In this document: positions 1 through 5,958 of the stretch, piece by piece | Numbering within the stretch: the stretch's first letter is position 1 | Layout: each line of letters starts with the position of its first letter | DNA from: a bacterium | GTDB taxonomy: Bacteria; Margulisbacteria; Marinamargulisbacteria; JAAEMD01 | Assembly: GCA_024225875.1 (NCBI GenBank) | Contig: JAAEMD010000490.1 | Span: 1-9,563, forward strand | Reading direction: 5' to 3' | Length of the DNA stretch: 9,563 nucleotides | Notes under the pieces: generated by a model | Database searches by the model: none | What the model was told of the DNA's origin: nothing | The model's input: the letters and a program-made list of their open reading frames with translations, nothing else | Program-made: the position numbers and the translations under genes

Positions 1-21
1 CAGAGACATAATAATACAGGT

Positions 22-49
22 TTGAAAAAAAAACTTTTTTGACTATAAT
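22..49 (+). promoter_or_regulatory. candidate distal promoter upstream of ahcY
   Basis: A TTGAAA hexamer at 22-27 lies 16 bases before a perfect TATAAT at 44-49, which fits a sigma70-type promoter. A TTGACT at 39-44 overlaps the -10 and has no good partner downstream. Transcription from here would give ahcY an untranslated leader of about 130 bases. In such AT-rich DNA, hexamer matches arise often by chance, so this is a candidate only. Confidence 0.35.
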
Positions 50-119
50 GAGTAGCGGTTCGGGATACTAATCAATAATTGTGATATTTTAAGAAATTCA
101 CAGCTTATTTCACCTGGCT

Positions 120-148
120 TTGAAATTGTAAAAATATCTGTTTATTAT
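120..148 (+). promoter_or_regulatory. candidate proximal promoter of ahcY
   Basis: TTGAAA at 120-125 and TATTAT at 143-148 are separated by the ideal 17 bases, which predicts a transcript start near 155 and a short leader. A second perfect TATAAT at 155-160 lies just downstream. The ribosome binding site AGAGG (174-178) follows, 5 bases before the first ATG at 184 and 8 bases before the second ATG at 187. No riboswitch-like GC-rich pairing is visible in the leader. Confidence 0.45.
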
Positions 149-183
149 AACAATTATAATTAAATATATTATGAGAGGTAAAA

Positions 184-1599
184 ATGATGAATATGACGAC
201 AACAAGAGAGTATAAAGTAAAAGATATGGCGCTGGCAGAATTTGGACGAAAAGAAATTAGTCTGGCTGAAAATGAAATGCCTGGTTTAATGGCTTTGCGG
301 GAAAAATACGGTAAAACTAAACCGTTAAAAGATGTTAAGGTTTCTGGATCTCTACATATGACAATCCAGACTGCTGTTTTGATAGAAACTCTTGTTGAGC
401 TTGGTGCTGATGTCAGATGGGCATCCTGTAATATATTTTCTACACAGGATCATGCTGCGGCTGCTATTGTTGAAGCCGGTGTTCCTGTTTTTGCCTGGAA
501 AGGTGAGACTCTGGAAGAGTACTGGTGGTGTACAGAGAAGATGCTGACATTTCCTGATGGCACAGGCCCTGATTTATTAGTTGATGATGGCGGAGATGCC
601 ACCCTCCTTATCCATAAGGGAGTAGAGGTTGAAAAAGATCAATCTAAAGCTGATATTGATACGGGTAATAAAGAATTAAATATAGTGATGAGTTTAATTA
701 AGCAGGGTTTGAAAAGAAATCCGGTTAAGTGGCAGGATACAGCCTCGAAGATTAAGGGGGTATCAGAAGAAACAACAACAGGTGTTCATCGTCTTTATCA
801 GATGCAGGAAAGAGGGGAGCTTTTATTTCCTGCAATAAATGTTAATGATTCTGTTACTAAATCTAAATTTGATAATCTTTATGGGTGTAGAGAATCTTTA
901 GCAGATGGAATAAAAAGAGCAACTGATATTATGGTTGCCGGAAAAACGGTTGTTATTTGCGGTTATGGGGACGTTGGTAAGGGATGTGCCCAGTCAATGC
1001 GTGGTTTTGGCGCAAGGGTTATAATATCTGAAATTGACCCTATTTGTGCATTGCAGGCCGCAATGGAGGGTTTTGAAGTATTAACTGTTGAGGAGACTTT
1101 ATCTTTTGCTGATATTTTTGTAACGGCTACAGGAAACTGTGATGTTATAACAGCAGATCATATGTCAAAGATGAAAGATTTGGCTATTGTATGTAATATT
1201 GGTCATTTTGATAATGAAATTCAGGTAGAAGATCTTGACGTGCTTGATGGGGTGACAAAGATAAATATTAAGCCTCAGGTAGATCGCTATGTTTTTAAGG
1301 AAGGTAACTCTATAATATTGTTAGCAGAGGGACGACTGGTCAACCTTGGATGTGCAACAGGACATCCGTCATTTGTGATGAGTAATTCTTTTACAAATCA
1401 GGTTTTAGCTCAAATAGATCTATGGCAGAACGATTATGAAGTCGGTGTTTATACCTTATCCAAAAACCTTGATGAAGAGGTTGCCAGACTGCATCTGGAG
1501 AAGTTAGGAGTAAAGCTTACAAAGCTGACTAATAAGCAGTCACAGTATCTGGGAATGAATATTGAAGGCCCCTATAAATCTGATCATTATAGATATTAA
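184..1599 (+). CDS. ahcY: adenosylhomocysteinase (S-adenosylhomocysteine hydrolase)
   Basis: This cytoplasmic NAD-dependent enzyme reversibly splits S-adenosylhomocysteine into adenosine and homocysteine. It relieves product inhibition of methyltransferases and feeds the activated methyl cycle. The 471-residue sequence matches the family end to end. Visible landmarks are GSLHMT near residue 56, NIFSTQDHAAAA, DDGGD at 134-138, VSEETTTG ending at 200, and SVTKSKFDNLYG at 223-234 with the catalytic Lys region. The Rossmann motif GYGDVGKG is at 260-267, NIGHFDNEI around H341, and the C-terminus ends in DHYRY. An insert of roughly 40 residues at about 145-188, relative to the human enzyme, marks the long form common in bacteria and plants. 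The start is 184 or 187. ATG 187 has better Shine-Dalgarno spacing, and the extra Met makes no functional difference. The gene seems monocistronic, with its own promoters and a weak terminator. No metK, metH or mtnN neighbour is present. Confidence 0.98.
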   Translation: MMNMTTTREYKVKDMALAEFGRKEISLAENEMPGLMALREKYGKTKPLKDVKVSGSLHMTIQTAVLIETLVELGADVRWASCNIFSTQDHAAAAIVEAGVPVFAWKGETLEEYWWCTEKMLTFPDGTGPDLLVDDGGDATLLIHKGVEVEKDQSKADIDTGNKELNIVMSLIKQGLKRNPVKWQDTASKIKGVSEETTTGVHRLYQMQERGELLFPAINVNDSVTKSKFDNLYGCRESLADGIKRATDIMVAGKTVVICGYGDVGKGCAQSMRGFGARVIISEIDPICALQAAMEGFEVLTVEETLSFADIFVTATGNCDVITADHMSKMKDLAIVCNIGHFDNEIQVEDLDVLDGVTKINIKPQVDRYVFKEGNSIILLAEGRLVNLGCATGHPSFVMSNSFTNQVLAQIDLWQNDYEVGVYTLSKNLDEEVARLHLEKLGVKLTKLTNKQSQYLGMNIEGPYKSDHYRY

Positions 1600-1608
1600 T
1601 TTACAATA

Positions 1609-1629
1609 AGACTGTTTTAAAAACAGTTT
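1609..1629 (+). terminator. weak hairpin after ahcY, possible terminator
   Basis: The 17-base near-perfect palindrome at 1611-1627 (ACTGTT paired with AACAGT around an A/T loop) can be lengthened by a G-T and an A-T pair to 1609-1629. It begins 10 bases after the ahcY stop. It is followed only by an interrupted T-rich stretch, not a clean T run, and the stem is mostly A-T. Termination here is plausible but likely leaky. Confidence 0.4.
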
Positions 1630-1700
1630 AATATTTCGATGCATTTTAAACAGATATTTTCCGATAACTATTTATGGATGTTTATAATTTAACAGGAGAC

Positions 1701-1740
1701 ATCTTAAAAATAAATATTAAAATACTGTTTATTTTTAGAT
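1701..1740. repeat. long AT-rich inverted repeat upstream of the 539-residue gene
   Basis: The arms are ATCT plus AAAAATAAA (1701-1704 and 1706-1714) and TTTATTTTT plus AGAT (1728-1740). They pair perfectly over 13 bp apart from one bulged T at 1705, around a 13-base loop. The hairpin ends 45 bases before the next start codon, where a promoter or operator could lie. TTTAGA (1734-1739) and TATAGT (1757-1762) are 17 bases apart and would put a weak promoter across the right arm. It could be an operator, an RNA hairpin or a second weak terminator for ahcY. The sequence alone does not decide. Confidence 0.4.
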
Positions 1741-1785
1741 ATTTACAGTTATAAGTTATAGTTGAATTTTGATTGGAGGTAGCTA

Positions 1786-3405
1786 ATGTTTAAAGTAATT
1801 GCAGCTAATTTAGAAAAGCTTAACCTGAACTTTAAAAACAACACTTGTGTTGATAAGAGGGTAATACAAAACCTGATTAATAGTAAAGATATTGAACCTT
1901 TAGAAGTAAAGAATAAACCAGCCCCTCTTTATGCAGGTCTCAAAAATCTTGACGATTCAAGTTTTTCGCCAGTATTCAATCTTTATAAGGTAAATAATGG
2001 ACAACCTCTACGAGAATTTATTAGATACATAATTTTAAACTCCTGGGAAGGAATGGCTGCAAAAATAAGTTTTAGCGACACAGATACAGATAATCATAAC
2101 AAATATAACAAAAGGTTTTTAAGAGCACTGGAATATTATTTAGATACAATCCAATATATAGCTTTTACAGAAGACCTGGAACCGGCTTGTTTTATTGCAG
2201 GCAAAAAAGTTCACTTAAATGATGAAAATACTGCATTTTATTTTCCGGGAAACTATTCTATCAAAAAAATCCAGAAACAAGGGTTGGGCAGTTTTCTTCA
2301 GACAGTCACCCTGATCAACTATATTGATAATGTGAAGGCTCAAGAAAATATAGATTTGGATAAAGTAACTGTGGCTTTCAGGACTAATACATCTAATTTG
2401 TACCAATCTCTAGCTAAAATCAAAAAAGCAACAATGGTTCCTGATCTTACTGCGGCAATAAAAAAATTTCATAAATTATATAATAAAAAGATATTAAATT
2501 TGTACAATAGTGCACAATTAGCATCAAGTTCTTCATGTACTAGTTTTTTTTCAAGTGAAAAAACGGATGATCTTGACAGCCAGAAGGCACAATATCTTAT
2601 TAATTTATTAGAATCTACAGGAGTAATTAAACGTAATTTCGAGAATAATGAACAGCTATTGTCCGAAGTGGATATAGATAATCTAAAAAACACTTACCCT
2701 GACTTTATATATCTTATAAAATCCGGGACAGGGTTGGGTTCTGAGTTTAATCTAACTAAGGAAGATAACATATTATATAACGAATTAAATTATTTTGATA
2801 GCGAACAACAGCTACAAAACCATTTTAAGGGATGGGTTGACGGTCTGGAAAAAATATTTAATCAATCCTTTTCAATGACGAAAGAAAATAGTGAGATGAT
2901 GTATAATCTGGCTAAGAAGGATGTTGTTATATCTCAAGAAGAAAAGAAGGCTATAAAGGAAAATTTAAGATCACAATATGAAAGTTTACAATCTTCTAAT
3001 AAGGATCAGAAGACTAAACCTTTTAGGGACGGATTATCCAGCGGCACTGATCAATATATTGAAGATAACCTGCCTGCTGCTTTAAATAATGCAGTACTAA
3101 AGCATATGGAAAAAGAATATTCAGAACAATATGCAACAGAATTCGATGTATGGATACCTACTGAAGCTTCAGTTGATAAAAAATCTGATAACTATATGTT
3201 AGACCGTTACTTTGAGGCATTAAGAAACAGCGGTACAGGACTATTATGTACTGCTACTTATTCTTCATATATAGTCAAATTAAGAGCATACTATCCTAAA
3301 ATATCAGGAAAAAACTGGGACTGGTTTAACAATAAATTTCTTGGAAAATGCGGTTATCTTGATGATAATGATAAAAGATTAAAGCTGTATAATGAAAAAC
3401 ATTAA
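1786..3405 (+). CDS. unrecognised 539-residue soluble protein
   Basis: I do not recognise this family. The gene is convincing. It has a strong Shine-Dalgarno GGAGG at 1775-1779, 6 bases before the ATG. It stays open for 539 codons with codon choice like its neighbours, and an intrinsic terminator follows. The protein has no signal peptide, no membrane span and no repeat array, so it is probably cytoplasmic. It is mostly polar and helix-prone, rich in Asn, Lys, Asp and Tyr. A Ser-rich stretch at about 246-257 (ASSSSCTSFFSS) may be a flexible linker between an N-terminal part (1-240) and a C-terminal part (265-539). The short string SGTGL occurs twice, near residue 311 and at about 482-486. The segment around 470-485 resembles the broken frame just downstream, which hints at a duplicated family. 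There are no obvious catalytic motifs, zinc-binding clusters or P-loop. Neither ahcY nor the kinases gives a functional clue, as terminators separate it from both sides. Confidence 0.85.
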   Translation: MFKVIAANLEKLNLNFKNNTCVDKRVIQNLINSKDIEPLEVKNKPAPLYAGLKNLDDSSFSPVFNLYKVNNGQPLREFIRYIILNSWEGMAAKISFSDTDTDNHNKYNKRFLRALEYYLDTIQYIAFTEDLEPACFIAGKKVHLNDENTAFYFPGNYSIKKIQKQGLGSFLQTVTLINYIDNVKAQENIDLDKVTVAFRTNTSNLYQSLAKIKKATMVPDLTAAIKKFHKLYNKKILNLYNSAQLASSSSCTSFFSSEKTDDLDSQKAQYLINLLESTGVIKRNFENNEQLLSEVDIDNLKNTYPDFIYLIKSGTGLGSEFNLTKEDNILYNELNYFDSEQQLQNHFKGWVDGLEKIFNQSFSMTKENSEMMYNLAKKDVVISQEEKKAIKENLRSQYESLQSSNKDQKTKPFRDGLSSGTDQYIEDNLPAALNNAVLKHMEKEYSEQYATEFDVWIPTEASVDKKSDNYMLDRYFEALRNSGTGLLCTATYSSYIVKLRAYYPKISGKNWDWFNNKFLGKCGYLDDNDKRLKLYNEKH

Positions 3406-3435
3406 CAAATAATTTTGATATTGATCAATAACCTG

Positions 3436-3464
3436 ATAGCTTAGCTTAAGCTATGAATTTTTTT
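3436..3464 (+). terminator. intrinsic terminator of the 539-residue gene
   Basis: ATAGCTTA at 3436-3443 pairs perfectly with TAAGCTAT at 3447-3454 around a 3-base loop. After three bases come seven consecutive T residues at 3458-3464. It lies 31 bases after the stop codon at 3405. The 8-bp stem plus T run is the classical form, although low in G-C. It separates the gene before it from everything downstream, so the kinases need their own promoter. Confidence 0.7.
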
Positions 3465-3696
3465 CTATTTATTTTATAGTGTACAAGACTGCCATGGTAA
3501 CTATTTTGCTGACTGGATTGATGATCTTTTTGGTAAATTTATGACACACCACTATTTTAAAGAATTAAGACAATCGGGCAAAGGACAATCAGTGATTGTA
3601 GTTTTATCCACATCTTTGCCGGATGTAGCCTGCAGATCATTATATGGATATGGCTTGAACCTGGTAGTTACGAAATTTCCCGGTGTAATTGAGTAG
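3457..3696 (+). pseudogene. 3' remnant of a decayed gene (open frame without a start)
   Basis: One frame is open from just after a stop at 3454-3456 to TAG at 3694-3696. From about 3478 it reads like real protein: HGNYFADWIDDLFGKF, then YFKELRQSGKG, then VIVVLSTSLPDV and LYGYGLNLVVTK. The protein-like part begins before any start codon. The first ATG in frame is 3541, lacks a ribosome binding site and would give only 51 residues. This pattern suggests the end of a gene whose 5' part was lost, possibly replaced by the terminator region. Two weak resemblances are visible. One is to residues 453-485 of the preceding protein (F..WI, then M...YF..LR.SG.G). The other is to the second half of a receiver domain, with Ser, Gly at +15 and Lys at +22 after a hydrophobic strand. 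I cannot choose between them. A short live gene from 3541 is possible but less likely. Confidence 0.4.
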
Positions 3697-3766
3697 AATT
3701 AAGAAAAGGAAGAATTTGTACTTTAAGCAGCACAGTAATAAGTAGTCATAGATTAAAATATCTTAC

Positions 3767-3835
3767 AAAGAGGAACCTTATTAAATGAAATTTTTTGCGC
3801 TTATAATAAACTGAATGTATCATTTAGAAGTATGA
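3767..3835 (+). promoter_or_regulatory. translation-initiation region with two mini-ORFs before the first kinase
   Basis: The best Shine-Dalgarno here, GAGGA at 3770-3774, sits 10 bases before an ATG at 3785. That ATG opens a 9-codon frame (MKFFALIIN) ending at 3814. The next ATG follows immediately (3815-3817) and opens a 6-codon frame (MYHLEV). Its TGA at 3833-3835 overlaps the kinase ATG at 3832 (ATGA). The kinase itself has only a poor site, AGAAG at 3826-3830, one base from its start. Ribosomes may therefore reach it by coupled re-initiation. The rest of the gap, 3697-3766, shows no strong promoter; TAAAAT at 3754-3759 is a possible -10 without a good -35. The mini-ORFs could be fortuitous. 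Confidence 0.3.
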
Positions 3836-5955
3836 AATTTTCTTATTTTATAATTGCAGGGATTAATGTTTTTTTAGGTGCCATACCTTTTTTTTTCAAT
3901 AGAAAAAGAATAGAGCATATATTTTTTTTTATTACAGCTGTGTTTTTAGGGGGATGGGTTGTCAGCCTTTATATGGTTAAGAACTCAGGTGCTAATATTA
4001 TTTTTTGGGGTAGATCAGCTTTTTTATGTCCACTGGTTTGTTCTTATACAATACTAATGTTTTGCCTGACCTACCCCAGGAAAGTTATACATTTTAACTT
4101 TACTAAAACCCTTTTATTATCAGCAGTCCCTGTTTTTTTGTTGATAATGGTGCCGACACCATTAATTTTAAAAGGCGTAAATCCTGACAGGACAGGTGTA
4201 TATGGTGCTTTTCATAAACTTTATGCATTAAACTTAACCCTGTACATAGGGGCCGCAATACTGGTAGCTTACAGAGGTAAAACCAGGTATACTGGTGTAG
4301 ACAGGTTGAGAATCAAGTATTTTTTTCTTGCGATCTCTTTATCTTCCTTAGCTATTGTTACTAATCTGTTGTTACCAATTATAAATCTTCATAAATATAG
4401 TGTAGCTGGACCTTTTTTTCTTACTTTTTTCATAGTGTTTAATTTATATGCGGTATTAAAACACAGATTGATGGATATACGTTTAATTATAAGAAAGACG
4501 TTTGCTGTAATCATTGCCATATCATTACTTATGCTGGGCTATGCATTTTTATATATGGTACCTGTTTCATATCTTAGCGATAGATTTGTTTTTTTACAGG
4601 GTTTATTTTATGGCAGGATGTTTATTATATGGATTAGTATTTACTGGTTTATTGCAGCAATATTTTTTAAGTGGTTGATTATAAAAATTCAGACAACATC
4701 AGAAGTTGCTTTTCTAAAAAGCAAATATAATTATAAAAAAGATTTAAAAATATTCTTAGAGCATCTGGCTTTATGTTCAGATCATAATGATGTTTTACAA
4801 ACACTAAAAATTTTTTTTCAGGAAGAGCTGGAAATAGCGGATATAAAAATATTCTATCTTCCGGAGGTTAATAAAGGAGAAAATATAAAGGAGTTTTTAT
4901 TATGGAATAAAAACGTTAATAAGGATGAGTTAACTGGAGTAAAATTCTTAATAAAATCTGTCATTGATATAAAAGCGCCTGCTTTTATAAAAGAGTTTGA
5001 CAATGATGTTATCTCGGTTATGACAAAAAACAATATAGATATTTATTTTCCCTGTTTAGTAAGAGATAAGCCTAAAGTATTAGTTTTCTTAGGGCCTAAA
5101 CTATCAGAAAATGCATATACACTGGAAGATTTCAGACTAATTGAGGTTATTGCTGTTCAGGTTGGATTAACTTTAGAAAGGATTACACCTTTTGAGCAGG
5201 TAAAAGAAGAGTATAGAAAGAGCCTTGAAGCAGTTGAAAAAATATCAAAACAGGCTTCTTATGCAACATTAACACGAGGCATAGCCCATGAGATAAATAA
5301 TCCGCTGGGGATGATTTTATCTGGTATGGAGCTGGTTCAGGATAACATCGATGATAAAGCCGCTGTCCTGGAATATCTGGACATGATAAATAAAAGCATA
5401 TACAGACTGTCAAATATTACCAGAACTATGCTTAAGTATGGTAGTCCTGTGTCTGACAGGGAAATGAAGTTTGTATCGATTAATGACATATTGACAGATA
5501 TTGTATTGATATCAAATGCGGAATGTAGAAAACGAAAAATAAAAATAGAGCAAGAATTTTTAGATATTCCTGCAGTAAATGGAGATGTAGACAGTTTAAA
5601 TCAGGTTCTATTAAATATTATGCTGAACGCTATACAGGCTATAGAAGAGAATGGCTTAATTAAATTAAAAACTGGAACTGATATTTTTTTTGATAAGCAG
5701 GGCCATCGTAAAGAGGGTGTAAAGATTGAGGTTATAGATTCAGGAAAAGGTATGTCTAAGGATCAGGTCAGTAAAATATTTGATCCGTTTTTTACTACAA
5801 AGTATCAGAACACTGGACTGGGTCTTTCTATTGTTATGAAAGTAGTTTCCGAGCATGGTGGCGTTGTAGATGTCACTTCTATTGAATCGGAAGGAACACA
5901 TTTCAGTCTGTTTTTACCTTTGCAAGCCTGTGAAAAAACCGGGGAGACACAATAG
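3832..5955 (+). CDS. membrane sensor histidine kinase with GAF-like domain (first of a tandem pair)
   Basis: This 707-residue inner-membrane kinase should sense a signal, autophosphorylate on His and pass phosphate to a receiver. Residues 1-285 form about nine hydrophobic segments. They include the YAVLKHRLMDIRLI stretch near 205-218 that is typical of the HisKA_7TM (seven-span sensor) family. A GAF-like domain spans about 300-452. A helix then leads to HisKA with IAHEINNPL, where H486 is the phospho-acceptor and E487/N490 form the phosphatase-type pair. The HATPase has N595/N599 in the N box, DSGKG from D636, IFDPFFTTK, and GLGLS from G662. All are intact. The 7TM-GAF-HisKA order resembles kinases such as PrsK, but no exosortase gene is present to support that role. 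The start at 3832 is backed by alignment with the next kinase: both have Arg-Lys at residues 24-25. The next gene begins 3 bases after this stop. The likely partner is the double-receiver regulator downstream (inferred from position). Confidence 0.95.
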   Translation: MKFSYFIIAGINVFLGAIPFFFNRKRIEHIFFFITAVFLGGWVVSLYMVKNSGANIIFWGRSAFLCPLVCSYTILMFCLTYPRKVIHFNFTKTLLLSAVPVFLLIMVPTPLILKGVNPDRTGVYGAFHKLYALNLTLYIGAAILVAYRGKTRYTGVDRLRIKYFFLAISLSSLAIVTNLLLPIINLHKYSVAGPFFLTFFIVFNLYAVLKHRLMDIRLIIRKTFAVIIAISLLMLGYAFLYMVPVSYLSDRFVFLQGLFYGRMFIIWISIYWFIAAIFFKWLIIKIQTTSEVAFLKSKYNYKKDLKIFLEHLALCSDHNDVLQTLKIFFQEELEIADIKIFYLPEVNKGENIKEFLLWNKNVNKDELTGVKFLIKSVIDIKAPAFIKEFDNDVISVMTKNNIDIYFPCLVRDKPKVLVFLGPKLSENAYTLEDFRLIEVIAVQVGLTLERITPFEQVKEEYRKSLEAVEKISKQASYATLTRGIAHEINNPLGMILSGMELVQDNIDDKAAVLEYLDMINKSIYRLSNITRTMLKYGSPVSDREMKFVSINDILTDIVLISNAECRKRKIKIEQEFLDIPAVNGDVDSLNQVLLNIMLNAIQAIEENGLIKLKTGTDIFFDKQGHRKEGVKIEVIDSGKGMSKDQVSKIFDPFFTTKYQNTGLGLSIVMKVVSEHGGVVDVTSIESEGTHFSLFLPLQACEKTGETQ

Positions 5956-5958
5956 TTA

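Noticed and set aside
25..40. A-run followed by T-run as a terminator of an upstream gene
   Set aside because: The A9-C-T6 block has no G-C pairs and almost no loop. It is better explained as part of the candidate promoter.
50..183. SAH riboswitch in the ahcY leader
   Set aside because: The known SAH riboswitch has a GC-rich conserved core. This leader is AT-rich and shows no such pairing or core.
2215..2693. Two minus-strand frames (63 and 74 codons) inside the 539-residue gene
   Set aside because: They are shadows of the long plus-strand frame and show no ribosome binding site or protein family.
5183..5413. 76-codon minus-strand frame inside kinase 1
   Set aside because: It is antisense to the HisKA region, whose conserved motifs explain the sequence.
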